From: Plazaster borealis
Lineage: Eukaryota > Echinodermata > Asteroidea > Forcipulatida > Labidiasteridae
Assembly: GCA_021014325.1 (NCBI GenBank)
Contig: CM037476.1
Coordinates: 21,798,827-21,862,826, forward strand
Direction: 5' to 3'
Length of the DNA: 64,000 bases
Each line of letters opens with the position of its first letter. Positions within the stretch are counted from its first letter, which is position 1. The position numbers and the translations under genes were made by a program. This document shows, in pieces, positions 33,101-44,274 of the stretch. The notes beneath the pieces were generated by a model. That model did not search any database and was not told the DNA's origin. It was given only the letters and a program-made list of their open reading frames with translations.

Positions 33101-36100
33101 TGGATCCGAAAAAACATATAGAAACCTGCCAACTATCCATGATTCTGCAGAAAGTTTCTGAAAATAAACCAATCTTTCCATGTTCTGATGAACAAATTTG
33201 AAAATCTTCCTGATTATGGAAACTCTTTTCCTATTATGTTAAATGCAATTCTAAATATCTTCCTTTTTTTAATTTTACAAGCGAAGTGCTCTGAAGCGAA
33301 GAATGTGCTACAGGCCGCTTCGTAAGCAGAAAATGTCAACTTACAGGCTTTATACAATTGGCTGCATGACAAGATTTCAATTACTATTTTTCCTTTTGTA
33401 GGTCAAAAGATTGTCATTGTTCGATGTGAGGGAATCGACATCTCTGGCAGCTTCTACCGAAACAAACGTAAGTTTTCTTAAACTCTCGCCACAACATGTT
33501 TACTTGATGCCAGTCTTGAGAAAAATCAAGTTTTAAGACATAACTCATTGTCGATGATGAATATTACATCTTAACCTACATTGTTTGATCGTATGTGAGA
33601 AAAAAACAATCTTAAACTGAGACAATGGGATTGTAGAGATAGAAAAGCAGGATCCAATTTCTTAGAGCTGCTTAAGCAGAAAATATTGCAAGTTTCTGCT
33701 GAACAAAACTTAGTAGGAAACCAGTGAGTCAAAGCACGGTACTTGTAATGTGGTATTTTGGCTTGTAACCTTAATTTGGTAAGCAAAATTGGTTTTTGCT
33801 TTCCGTTTTTTGTTTGCTTAAAGGGACACACCGGCTGATTTTGGCTATTTGGGCTACAAAATAGACTAAAATATGACTTCAACGGTCTTCCAGGAATGAA
33901 AAAGAACAGTCCATAAAAAAAATCATCAAATTTAGCCGTTTTTGAGCATTTTTAAACAAAAACGAAGGTCACGTGATAGTTCGAACCACAAACTGGTTCA
34001 AATAATCACGTGACCTTCCGAGTTAGTTTTACTTCCAGCCGTTTAAAAGTAACTTACCAAACCAAATTTAAACCTTTTTTTTACACAATTATTAACGAGT
34101 AATTGACGGAAAAAGATCATGTATTCAAATTATCGCTGCAAGTTGTAAATAATGGTGAAAAATCCAACGTAAGATTCGCATTCAAAGAGTCCGTGTAACG
34201 GAGGCGTGTTGCATGGCCCAAAGGCGTGGAGCAATCACAACGTAAGCCTTGGGGGCATATCCCGTCAGCCGGCGCTACATCCCGTGGGGCCAGAGAGCGT
34301 TGAAACCTAGGGGCATGAACTCCTCAGCTTGCCAATAGCCGGCCGTGGCTTCGGAGCCTGTCTGGGGGTTTGGGAGCCAGACCATAATTACGTTTGGTTC
34401 CAAGGGGGTTTTAGGCAGTGCCCGTGTTGGATTGACTGCGCTGCACACACTCGGCTGGAAAAGCGTATACGCTGACCTTTGACCGCGTTTCGTTTTTTTC
34501 ACTATTTTTCGTTAATTGCGTGCTAATTTTAAGATTTTTTTTTTTTAACATCAAATTAATTATTGTTTGTGACTCTACTTCACTAAATTACGTAAATGGT
34601 GAGCCGGTGTGCCCCTTTAAGCAGCTCTATGAAATTTGGATGCCTCAGAATAATATGCAGGATGTAATTTTTATTGCATTTTATAACCTGGAAGGTATAT
34701 TACTTTTTGGCAGTCTGTGGTACCAGTATATAGGATGGTTATTAGTATTGTATAGCTTACATCCTATTTATATTCTTATTTCATAGTGAAGTACCTGCAG
34801 TTCCTGCGCAAGCGAACCAACACCAAGCCGAGCCGTGGTCCCTACCATCTCAGGTCACCCAGCCGCATCTTCTGGAGGGTTGTCAGAGGTAAGGTCGCTA
34901 AAGTCCACTTATTTTAAACAGTCTGTACTAATAACTCAAAAGGTCTGATTTTTTTATATTTTTTATTACTGTTGTTACCAAATGTTAGCTGTAAGATGAT
35001 CTAGGTCTTCATGAAATATTTTTGGTTTTGTGGAAACTAAACTACAAACCCTGTGTATTCAGGTCTGATTGTTTTTGTGTTTTGCTGACTAGCCCACCTA
35101 GGCCTAATCCTCTCGGCTCTGCTTAACTGCGGAATTCTGCACCTAACAGCACCATTCTGGGCTTACAAAATTATCGCAGAATTTCTGCACTAGCTTTGGA
35201 GCCAGTTGGGCAGGAGAGTATAGGGTTCAAAATGCAGGACACCCCGAGTGTGGAGAAATATCTGTCAGTGATGATAACATGACCACGCTTTTTCGAGGCA
35301 TTATTGCAATGAGATTATCACTCACATGCACTACCATCTGAGACAGAAATTGGACCCGAAAAAACATATAAGAACCTGTCAACTCTCGCTGATTCTGCAG
35401 AAAGTTCCTGAAAATAAACCAATCTTTCCATGTTCTGATGAGCAAATTATGAAAATCTCCCTGATTATGGAAACTTTTTCCCTATTATGTTGAATGAAAT
35501 TCTAAATTTCTTCCCGATTGTTGTACAATATCTCCTTGATTGCAAGATGAAAATTTTGGCAGCTCTCCATTTACGGAAAACTGTACCAAACAGCACTGCT
35601 GGGAAAGTTTTCAAAAAATATTTGTTGTTAAGCCTGTAACTTTCTGTGTCGTCCGCTTTTCTGTGGTTACAAAGGTTCAATTTGATGATGGATTATTTGC
35701 AGACCACTACAAATTTGCTTAGCCATAGATAGTTGGTTGGCATAAACTGGTTAACTGTCTAAATACTAAACCTATGTAATTCACCTTATCTGATGGTCTT
35801 CTGGTATGCCAAGGTTTTCAATTAAGATGAAAGTGCTAAAGTGTTGTCAGAGAGGGGGTTCTATGTTTAATTGATTATACACCCTTTTCTTTGTTCAACT
35901 TTAAATTATAAATTTACCCAGTTAGTTTCCCTTGTGGTTTTTCACTTGATATTTGAAATAAGAAATGTGCATCCCCTTAAGGTCATCCCTCCGCTGCCGC
36001 TTCCCAGGTTGTATCGTAAACTTGGGTGTTATCCCTGGCTACACAGCAGTTACAGGTTGAATGGCTTTTGACTGGCACCCCCGAACAAAGTTTTTGACAA

Positions 36101-39100
36101 AAATAGGGAGACAGCGTAGAGCACCGGCACGTTAATCCTGAGGTCGCAGGTTCAAATCTTGCTCTAGTAAATGTTTCTTTGCTCAACCTAAAATTACTTA
36201 AAATTTACCCAGTCAGTTTCCCTTGTGGTTTATTACCTTTTTTCGTTTCTTACGCCTGTTTTCTTGTAGGCATGTTGCCACACAAGCGTGCAAGAGGCAA
36301 GGATGCTTTGAGCAGACTGAAGGTGTTTGAGGGAGTCCCACCTCCATACGACAAGGTAATTTAACAAATGTTTAATCAGTGATGTCAGACCCTACAAGTT
36401 GCACCAATCTACCCCCCACCCGACCTGCCCATAGAGCTTGTCGGTTGTATGTTTGACTGACCCACATAAAATCTGACTTGCGTGGGTTTTGTCCCTTGTG
36501 ATATTTTCATGTTAGGCCAAACAAAATAAATGTTCTGTTTCCAGTAACCCGACCTACCCTAACTTTACGCCGCGATTTCCGCGACCCTAAACTTTTTATT
36601 CGGCTTGAAAAGGAAAAAAACCCAAACACATTAAACAATTATTGTACCATGGACAAAATGTCTGACTTTGACCAACTTAACATGTTTTAAACAAAACTGA
36701 AATAAAAACCACAAGACATCAAGTCAAATTTACCGATATCTCTGTGATTTGAGTCAACGATTTTGCGATTTACGGCCGTCGTACATGAGTGCCTTGCAAG
36801 CAGAACATTTATTTTGTTTGGCCTTAAACAAACGTGTTTCACACACGCAGTTTGCCAACCTTTGGCTTGGCTGCCTATGAAGCAAGTTTGACTGCCCACA
36901 CAGAGCTCTTGACAAGTTAGTGGGTTTTTTTTCTTGGCACTCTGGCCCTCGTCGGACAGTGCAAAGTGTGTGTTCTTGTTGCCAATGATGTACAACTTTC
37001 ACTTAACCTACATTGTTTGAGATTCAGTGAGAAGAAAAATCAAGTCTGAGGCACCGTTCATAACACTCTGAAATGAAATCCTTTTTTCATTCACTCATTA
37101 AAGGGTCTGTATACGTTTGATAATGACTCTGAAAATTAATGGCAATAAAAACTTACTTGGTAAGAAGTACAGCAGCTTTGGATAGTATAATGCATTTTGA
37201 GAAACTTTTCATTTCAAAGTACTGCGCTGATGGAAAAAGATATCGCTTTTTATCTGCAAAAATTTAAATCTGAGAAGCAATACTGCATTTTGAAATGAAA
37301 TTTTCACATGTTAGTTGTATGGTATATATCTACAACTATGTAGAATTGAAACAAACAGTGGGTTCCAATTACCAAACGTATACAGCACCTTTAAGTTCCC
37401 TTTTGGGAACTATTGGGAACTATAATATTCTGTATAAAAAAAATTGATTTGCAAAATTTGTGATTTTTGCCCCATATGATGATGAGAGTATTAGTTGAAA
37501 CGTTGAGAGAAAAAAACAAGTATTTTCAGAGTAGATGCGTGAATAGTTTACTAGTGTTTATAGTTTGTACCACATTTTAATCACTGGCTGGTCTGGTATT
37601 TTTTATATTTGTTTAACTTATCTCTGTGAGGGTGTATTTTTACTCTATCTATTGGAAAATGAGTGCATCACAAAACTGAATTTGTACCTTGGAGCCCCCT
37701 TTTTAGTTTTAAGTTTGTTTAATTCTCCGGCAGATTTGATCATTTTTAATATGGAAAGTGTCGGGTATAACAGTATAAGTAATAGGTGATAAGTAACATT
37801 GTTATTAGTAGTAGTAGAGATTCTTACATGGCGTGCGGATTAGAATTATAATGGCATCTACATTAATACAATACTCCACCTCAATTTCTACTAATAGTTG
37901 TTCAATTTGTGTAATCTGCATTTCAAAGTATTTCTTCTCTTCAAATTTTACAGAAGAAGAAGTTTGTTGCTCCACCAGCACTCCGGTCAGTGAGGCTGAA
38001 GCAAAGCAGAAAGGTAAGTCTTGCGGAAGACTCTATGAGTAAACTTCTTGAGAAAGTGGAACTCTGGGATTATGGGGGAGAGGGAAAGGTGAAATGGTTT
38101 GCCTAGCTACATTGTCTGTGATGATAACATGACCACGCTTAATCGAGGCATTTTAATGCGGTGAGATAACAAATCACATGCACTACCATCTGAGACAAAT
38201 AATGTTTACCTTTCCATTCATCGTTCAAAGGTTCTGCTAAAAGGAGGAAATAGTTGGCATGCCATATAGAACAAATTACGAGGAATTTGAAAAGTTTGAA
38301 GCTTATTTGTCAATGCACTTTGTTTAAACACCCATATCAAGATGTTTTCTCTTTGACATTTGCATTTGATTTTAATGGCTCATTTTTTTTTTTTTTTTGG
38401 GGGGGGGGGTCGTGTTCCTGAGGCTCAATCAGACACTTCGATCTATATTGAAGTATTTATTGGTTGCAATAAATCGATCGTATTGATGTAAAGAAAATCT
38501 AACCTCATGGTCTGGGTTTGAAATATATAGAATATTGTTCTCTTTGTCACTTCTAGTTCTGCAATCTCGGTCGTCTAGCCCATGAGGTTGGATGGAAATA
38601 CCAGGAAATCATCGAGACCCTGGAGGAGAAGAGAAAGGCCAAGTCCTGGGAGCGCTGGAAGGTCAAGAGAACTGGTCTGGTAAGTGACCACATCTAGAGT
38701 GGAATTCTTCCCTTGAGTTTACGGCACTCTAATTCTGTTGTTCTTAGCTACTTGTTTGTGGTTAAGCAGCTCTATGAAATTGGGCCTTGGACTGGACAGA
38801 AATTCCATTGTTTTACCCAACCTTCTGAAGATGTTGTAAATGGGCAGGGGAATGCACTTGCCGCATACCCTTCTCTCTCCCCCCAACCACCCCATGCCAA
38901 GGTATTATTTCCTTCTGTTTCTTCAGAACTCAACGTAAATTTTAGTTGTGTTTCAGAAAGGTTGTTCGTTGTACATTGTCAGTGATGATAACATGACCAC
39001 GCTTAATCGAGGCATTTTAATGCGGTGAGATAACCAATCACATGCACTACCATCTGAGACAAATAATGGTACACCATTCTGTGAAAATAAATGAGGAAAA

Positions 39101-41890
39101 AAAAGCCTACTCTGGCCAAATGATTAGAGCCCTTAATAAACTGGTAACATAGACTGTCACAAGGTACCATACCTTCTAGGCTAGCATTGGGTGTATGGGT
39201 TTCTTCTGTACCCTGGTACCACAGACTGTCCAAAGTACCATACCTTCTAGGCTAGCATTGGGTGTATGGGTTTCTTCTGTACCCTGGTACCACAGACTGC
39301 CCAAAGTACCATACCTTCTAGGCTAGCATTGGGTGTATGGGTTTCTTCTGTACCCTGGTACCACAGACTGTCCAAAGTACCATACCTTCTAGGCTAGCAT
39401 TGGGTGTATGGGTTTCTTCTGTACCCTGGTACCACAGACTGTCCAAAGTACCATACCTTCTAGGCTAGCATTGGGTGTATGGGTTTCTTCTGTACCCTGG
39501 TACCACAGACTGTCCAAAGTACCATACCTTCTAGGCTAGCATTGGGTGTATGGGTTTCTTCTGTACCCTGGTACCACAGACTGTCCAAAGTACCATACCT
39601 TCTAGGCTAGCATTGGGTGTATGGGTTTCTTCTGTACCCTGGTACCACAGACTGTCCAAAGTACCATACCTTCTAGGCTAGCATTGGGTGTATGGGCTTC
39701 TTCTGTACCCTGGTACCACAGACTGTCCAAAGTACCATACCTTCTAGGCTAGCATTGGGTGTATGGGTTTCTTCTGTACCCTGGTACCACTGACTGTCCA
39801 AAGTACCATACCTTCTAGGCTAGCATTGGGTGTATGGGTTTCTTCTGTACCCTGGTACCACAGACTGTCCAAAGTACCATACCTTCTAGGTTAGCATTGG
39901 GTGTATGGGTTTCTTCTGTACCCTGGTACCACAGACTGTCCAAAGTACCATACCTTCTAGGCTAGCATTGGGTGTATGGGTTTCTTCTGTACCCTGGTAC
40001 CACAGACTGTCCAAAGTACCATACCTTCTAGGCTAGCATTGGGTGTATGGGTTTCTTCTGTACCCTGGTACCAAAGACTGTCCAAAGTACCATACCTTCT
40101 AGGCTAGCATTGGGTGTATGGGTTTCTTCTGTACCCTGGTACCACAGACTGCCCAAAGTACCATACCTTCTAGGCTAGCATTGGGTGTATGGGTTTCTTC
40201 TGTACCCTGGTACCACAGACTGTCCAAAGTACCATACCTTCTAGGCTAGCATTGGGTGTATGGGTTTCTTCTGTACCCTGGTACCACAGACTGTCCAAAG
40301 TACCATACCTTCTAGGCTAGCATTGGGTGTATGGGTTTCTTCTGTACCCTGGTACCACAGACTGTCCAAAGTACCATACCTTCTAGGCTAGCATTGGGTG
40401 TATGGGTTTCTTCTGTACCCTGGTACCACAGACTGTCCAAAGTACCATACCTTCTAGGCTAGCATTGGGTGTATGGGTTTCTTCTGTACCCTGGTACCAA
40501 AGACTGTCCAAAGTACCATACCTTCTAGGCTAGCATTGGGTGTATGGGTTTCTTCTGTACCCTGGTACCACAGACTGCCCAAAGTACCATACCTTCTAGG
40601 CTAGCATTGGGTGTATGGGTTTCTTCTGTACCCTGGTACCACAGACTGTCCAAAGTACCATACCTTCTAGGCTAGCATTGGGTGTATGGGTTTCTTCTGT
40701 ACCCTGGTACCACAGACTGTCCAAAGTACCATACCTTCTAGGCTAGCATTGGGTGTATGGGTTTCTTCTGTACCCTGGTACCACAGACTGTCCAAAGTAC
40801 CATACCTTCTAGGCTAGCATTGGGTGTATGGGTTTCTTCTGTACCCTGGTACCACAGACTGTCCAAAGTACCATACCTTCTAGGCTAGCATTGGGTGTAT
40901 GGGTTTCTTCTGTACCCTGGTACCACAGACTGTCCAAAGTACCATACCTTCTAGGCTAGCATTGGGTGTATGGGTTTCTTCTGTACCCTGGTACCAAAGA
41001 CTGTCCAAAGTACCATACCTTCTAGGTTAGCATTGGGTGTATGGGTTTCTTCTGTACCCTGGTACCACAGACTGTCCAAAGTACCATACCTTCTAGGCTA
41101 GCATTGGGTACATGGGTTTCTTCTGTACCCTGGTACCACAGACTGTCCAAAGTACCATACCTTCTAGGCTAGCATTGGGTGTATGGGTTTCTTCTGTACC
41201 CTGGTACCACAGACTGTCCAAAGTACCATACCTTCTAGGCTAGCATTGGGTGTATGGGTTTCTTCTGTACCCTGGTACCACAGACTGTCCAAAGTACCAT
41301 ACCTTCTAGGCTAGCATTGGGTGTATGGGTTTCTTCTGTACCCTGGTACCACAGACTGTCCAAAGTACCATACCTTCTAGGCTAGCATTGGGTACATGGG
41401 TTTCTTCTGTACCCTGGTACCACAGACTGTCCAAAGTACCATACCTTCTAGGCTAGCATTGGGTGTATGGGTTTCTTCTGTACCCTGGTACCACAGACTG
41501 TCCAAAGTACCATACCTTCTAGGCTAGCATTGGGTATCCCACAATACAGAAAAGATTAAAGAAAAGGGATCATGGTCACAACCTGTGGAAAGCCCACTAT
41601 GTCCTGTGGAATTTTGTGGCAAGGGCCAGTTGGGCAGGAGAGTATACCGATAGTAATAGGTTTGACCTCATTGAAGGCGATGTTTAAGCTGTTGAATAGT
41701 ATATCCAAGGGAAGCAGTAGCAGAGGGATCACCTGTAAAGGGGATGTGACTAGTTATTGATGACACACGGTAGTAAATGTTGTTTTTATTTTGTCATTTT
41801 CTGCAGCAACTGCGTCGCAAGGCAGCCAAGAGTGTGAGAGACAAGGTTGCCCCCTACCAGAAGATCATCCGCCAGTACGGTTACAAGTAA
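30136..41890 (+). CDS. RPL13A: 60S ribosomal protein L13a (uL13)
   Basis: Exons: 30136-30153, 32901-32973, 33402-33467, 34787-34888, 36270-36355, 37954-38013, 38557-38679, 41807-41890. They sum to 612 bases, 203 residues, the same length as human RPL13A. Recognisable peptides in order: [92 protein letters not shown], and the C-terminal RQYGYK like invertebrate orthologues. It is a structural protein of the large subunit. Exon 1 encodes only six residues (MSSFHK) and its donor AAG|GTCTGT is weak, so it is the least secure. The introns host seven C/D snoRNAs, as in vertebrates where this gene hosts U32-U35. Confidence 0.95.
30955..31040 (+). ncRNA. SNORD33: box C/D snoRNA, SNORD33-like copy 1 (RPL13A intron 1)
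   Basis: Terminal stem TGTC/GACA, box C TGATGA at 30961, C'-like AATGAGAA, box D CTGA at 31033. The guide before box D, CACATGCACTACCAT, is that of vertebrate U33, which directs 2'-O-methylation of 18S U1326 (human numbering). It is the most divergent of the five copies. Confidence 0.9.
31041..32018. other. RPL13A intron 1, remainder
   Basis: A hairpin (GTAACCCTCC/GGAGGGTTAC) lies at 31100-31138. TTATTATTATTTATTTGGCC at 31289 is a SINE-tail-like piece, and 31548-31760 resembles the GGGCCCAATTT family. No coding exon. Confidence 0.4.
32019..32268. repeat. GGGCCCAATTT-family element
   Basis: AGCCCAGTTTCGTGACTCTG on the left and CCCATGAAATCGGGCC on the right are diverged mirrors of the family ends. 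It immediately precedes a TTAA MITE. Confidence 0.5.
32275..32660 (-). mobile_element. TTAA MITE, GAGGTCTCGA-centre subfamily
   Basis: TTAA-bounded. AGGCAGTGGACACTATTGG at one end, CCAAAGGTGTCCAGTGTCT at the other. The centre TTTCGAGACCTCG...GAGGTCTCGAAA is a perfect hairpin. In RPL13A intron 1, 240 bp before exon 2. Confidence 0.85.
33012..33096 (+). ncRNA. SNORD33: box C/D snoRNA, SNORD33-like copy 2 (intron 2)
   Basis: Perfect CTGTC/GACAG terminal stem, box C GTGATGA at 33018, D'-region TTTCGAGG, C' ATGAGAT, guide CACATGCACTACCAT, box D CTGA. The D'/C' words TTCGAG and ATGAGAT also match human U33. Confidence 0.93.
33546..33627 (+). ncRNA. SNORD34: box C/D snoRNA, SNORD34-like copy 1 (intron 3)
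   Basis: Seven-base terminal stem CATTGTC/GACAATG, box C ATGATGA, box D CTGA at 33617. The D' guide ACCTACATTGTTTGATC is shared with vertebrate U34, which targets 28S U2824 (human numbering). Confidence 0.9.
33650..34645. repeat. GGGCCCAATTT-family element split by a TTAA element
   Basis: GGATCCAATTTCTTAGAGCT and CTTAAGCAGAAAATATTGC start it, and GCAGCTCTATGAAATTTGGA ends it. The 795-bp element 33822-34616 interrupts it at its TTAA. Confidence 0.7.
33818..34620. mobile_element. 795-bp TTAA element, TIR AGGGACACACCGGCT
   Basis: TTAA at 33818-33821 and 34617-34620. Ends AGGGACACACCGGCT and AGCCGGTGTGCCCCT differ by one base. An internal hairpin GGTCACGTGAT...ATCACGTGACC is at 33968-34017. It is a different family from the AGGCACTG MITEs but uses the same target. 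RPL13A intron 3. Confidence 0.8.
35262..35346 (+). ncRNA. SNORD33: box C/D snoRNA, SNORD33-like copy 3 (intron 4)
   Basis: Differs from the intron 2 copy by one base in the mature region (CTATGAGAT to CAATGAGAT). Same boxes, stem and guide. The flanks are also duplicated, so it arose by copying a larger segment. Confidence 0.93.
35347..35890. repeat. dispersed repeat downstream of the intron 4 snoRNA
   Basis: CTGATTCTGCAGAAAGTTCC, AATAAACCAATCTTTCCATG and CCTATTATGTTGAATGAAAT match 33120-33260, 21510-21565 (partly) and 63410-63720. After 35565 the sequence is unremarkable. Confidence 0.6.
35891..36235 (+). mobile_element. tRNA-derived SINE with duplicated tail
   Basis: GCGTAGAGCACCGGCACG, TCCTGAGGTCGCAGG and TTCAAATCTTGCTC at 36110-36165 form a decayed tRNA-like head with a B box. 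TTTACCCAGTCAGTTTCCCT lies after it, and a close copy lies before it at 35915. It ends about 35 bp before the exon 5 acceptor. Confidence 0.6.
36356..36979. other. RPL13A intron 5, no repeat recognised
   Basis: Unique-looking DNA; the overlapping minus-strand frames here carry no domain. Confidence 0.4.
36980..37053 (+). ncRNA. SNORD34: box C/D snoRNA, SNORD34-like copy 2 (intron 5)
   Basis: Short stem TGCC/GGCA, box C AATGATGT, D' guide ACCTACATTGTTTGAGAT, box D CTGA at 37046. The 19 bases from CTTAACC to TTTGA are identical to the intron 3 copy while the outer parts differ. The stem is weaker than in copy 1. Confidence 0.85.
37098..37394 (-). mobile_element. TTAA MITE, AGGGTCTGTATACG subfamily
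   Basis: TTAA-bounded. Ends are AGGGTCTGTATACGTTTG and AAACGTATACAGCACCT. Related over its arms to the element at 46769-47176 but shorter, with the central hairpin partly deleted. Confidence 0.8.
38112..38198 (+). ncRNA. SNORD33: box C/D snoRNA, SNORD33-like copy 4 (intron 6)
   Basis: TTGTC/GACAA stem, box C GTGATGA, AATCGAGGCATT, C' GGTGAGAT, guide CACATGCACTACCAT, box D CTGA. Nearly identical to copy 5. Confidence 0.93.
38976..39062 (+). ncRNA. SNORD33: box C/D snoRNA, SNORD33-like copy 5 (intron 7)
   Basis: Same architecture as copy 4 with two base differences in the mature region. It lies about 80 bp before the minisatellite. Confidence 0.93.
39142..41537 (+). repeat. 71-bp minisatellite in RPL13A intron 7
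   Basis: CTAGCATTGG occurs 34 times from 39181 to 41524, exactly 33 x 71 bases, so the array has no net indel. Point variants: CCAAAG for CCACAG (40071, 40497, 40994), CTGCCC for CTGTCC (39297, 40149, 40575), GGTACATGGG (41107, 41391). The first two variants recur together at 426 bp (six units). Each unit has the splice-acceptor-like string TTTCTTCTGTACCCTGGTAC, then CACAG. Confidence 0.98.
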
Positions 41891-42149
41891 ATGAAACACT
41901 TCAACAGAGCGCTGTTATACCATGGCAATCGACATCTTTTATACACACTGAAAGGTAGACTTCCAAGGAGCGCTATAATCTATACAGAAAACTAAAAACG
42001 TTCAACTGGATACTTTGGTTGGTGTCGTGTCAACATTTTTCATCAAAAACCAAGACATACTTCAGAAGTTAAGGGAATATTGCTTTAATGTGTCGTTAAG
42101 CAGTCAGCAAGATTATAGTACAATTTTTGTTTATGAAAAGCTGAAGTAC

Positions 42150-42155
42150 AATAAA
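42150..42155 (+). terminator. RPL13A polyadenylation signal
   Basis: AATAAA, 260 bp past the stop codon, in AGTACAATAAAGACATGG. Confidence 0.75.
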
Positions 42156-42267
42156 GACATGGAAATGAAATTATAGAAGAGATTTTTGTGTTGTATTTGT
42201 AGTGAGTTATTTTCAATTGATTAGTTTTATTTTTATTTAAAATAAAATAAAATATCCAATAGCAGTT

Positions 42268-42629
42268 AAAGGAACGTTACAGAACTGGTAATTAAAATTT
42301 TCTTTAAGATCACAGATTTACATAAAACTTACACGGTCTAATGATGATGATAGTAGAAAACATCCCTAGAAATATTTCTGTCTGAAATGCCATATTTGAT
42401 GAGAAATAAATAAAACTAATTTCCGATTGGAGTTTATCGCTCATGAGCGTTTTATTCATGCATTGTATAACACATGCAAATGTGTAATCAGTTTTTCACT
42501 ATTTTCTCGTGACCCAGATGGCCGATCGATCTCAAACTTCTACAGGTTTTTCAGTTTATGTATATGGTGGATTATATAAAGTGCTTAACTGTTTTGTGAG
42601 CAAAAACCAATTCTGTAATGTTCCTTTAA
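42268..42629. mobile_element. TTAA MITE, AGGAACGTTACAGAA subfamily
   Basis: TTAA at both ends. AGGAACGTTACAGAACTGG mirrors CCAATTCTGTAATGTTCCT. The arms otherwise differ from the main subfamily. It lies about 110 bp past the RPL13A poly(A) signal. Confidence 0.8.
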
Positions 42630-43781
42630 GTGATTTTAAAATAGTCGAAAAATTTGTATCTGTTAGGAAGTTGAATATCGTAATTTATACAAGGTGACAT
42701 TTTCACCTTGTCATTGGATTTAGCTCGGTCTATTACTTTTGAGAAAAGTGCTTTATTATGTGCATCGAAGTGTATTTTCAGATGTTCCAGCTAATTGCTC
42801 GCATGCTCACTTTCAGGGATGTTGGGGACGAATTTATTCAGACATAAGATGCTGGTCTGGCAGGAAATTTTGTCCGTCCGTCTGTACCCCCCTTTATTAT
42901 GTATTTATTGTGTTCTGGAAATCTCAGGAATTCTTCACAGGATTTTAGGGGGCTACTTCTGTACCAGAGGAAAAGAGAATGTTAAAAGTATGGGAACATT
43001 TGGGGGGACACCCTCTGCCACATATCGGGCATGGTGTACACGTTTCATATTAAGTTGGTGACATGTTGTTTTTTAAAGATAAGGGCGCGTGGTTTTGTAC
43101 CGCGATATAAGGGGTGTCCCATCTTACTACATATAATAATCTCATGAAATATATTTTGAAAAACTGAGATGCCTGATGAGGTCAATCATGACTGATATTG
43201 TCCATCAGTTATGTTAATTTTTTTTCTATCTGTTTAAACATGGTCTTTAAAAACTACAGCATAAAAGCAAACTTCCTGTCTCGCATAAAAAATCCCCAAA
43301 ATTGTTTCGGGCTCGGGTTCCCCCTTAATTCTAAATCCAGAACCTCCTGAACAGGTTAGTACACAATCTGTTTGAATGCCCACTTTCTACACTCTTAGAA
43401 TTTCCGTAAAATTATGAGGGCCTTTTAATGATTGTTTGAAATATCATGTTCTGGATTTAATGCCATTTCACAAATTTTTTAGAAATGGATGGTTCTGTAA
43501 TGGGCTGTCACAATTAACTTAATTCAATAACGTTCACAATATGTTTGTTTGTCAAGATCCACAGGGAAAATGCTTGTTTGCAAGTTCTGTGCCTTGCGAG
43601 TGAATAAAATCAACAAAATTATTTATAACCACAACAAATACAAAAAACATTTTTGTACAGGTGAACTTTTAAAATAATTAGCCCTGTAAAATGCAAAATG
43701 CAAGTTAACAAAAAGTATTAAAGGACACAAAATACAAAAAAAACAACCGAGAAAAAACTAAGAATCACCTTATACAAAAAA
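42630..43781. other. intergenic, no feature recognised
   Basis: Open frames of 62-88 codons overlap one another and show no domain. AT-rich from 43330 to 43780. Confidence 0.4.
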
Positions 43782-43999
43782 TTGTGGCAGGAAATTCTGT
43801 CCCCCAGGGATTCTGTTCCCCACCATATGGCGAATTGTGTAGACATTTTGAATCAATGTCGGCCCATATTTACCGTTTTGGGGACACATTTGCTTGGTCC
43901 CAGTGCCTCATCCAGAGGTGCTTACGTATGCACACGCGTATTGGACCATTCCTCCTAAAACCTAATAACTGTGGCCAAGTGGTTATCTCCTGCCACACC
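43782..43999 (+). repeat. diverged copy of the CCCCGGAGATTCTG inverted repeat
   Basis: GTGGCAGGAAATTCTGTCCC and CCCCAGGGATTCTGTTCCCC begin it, and ATCTCCTGCCACACC ends it. Related to 16350-16529 and 20218-20393. Confidence 0.65.
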
Positions 44000-44274
44000 A
44001 GCCATATCATCATCATTCGGCAAAGTCTTGCATCCATGTCCGCCTCGTCCTCGGATTGTAATGGAGGCCATTCCTGTCTATAACTGTGTAGACCTCCCTG
44101 TCTCACCACATAGCCTTCCGCTCTAACACCTCATCACCTGGAAGACACCAATGTCCACCAATCAGCTCAGCCAGCCTTTCATTCGTGATGAAATCTGACC
44201 ACATAATGGCTTAGGCATTTGCCATGACCTAAATGCAGAAAAGCTCTATTCTCCAATGTTGTTGTAGCCATGTT

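Noticed and set aside
39142..41537. CRISPR-like appearance of regular repeats
   Set aside because: The 71-bp units are contiguous with no unique spacers, and they sit in an animal intron.
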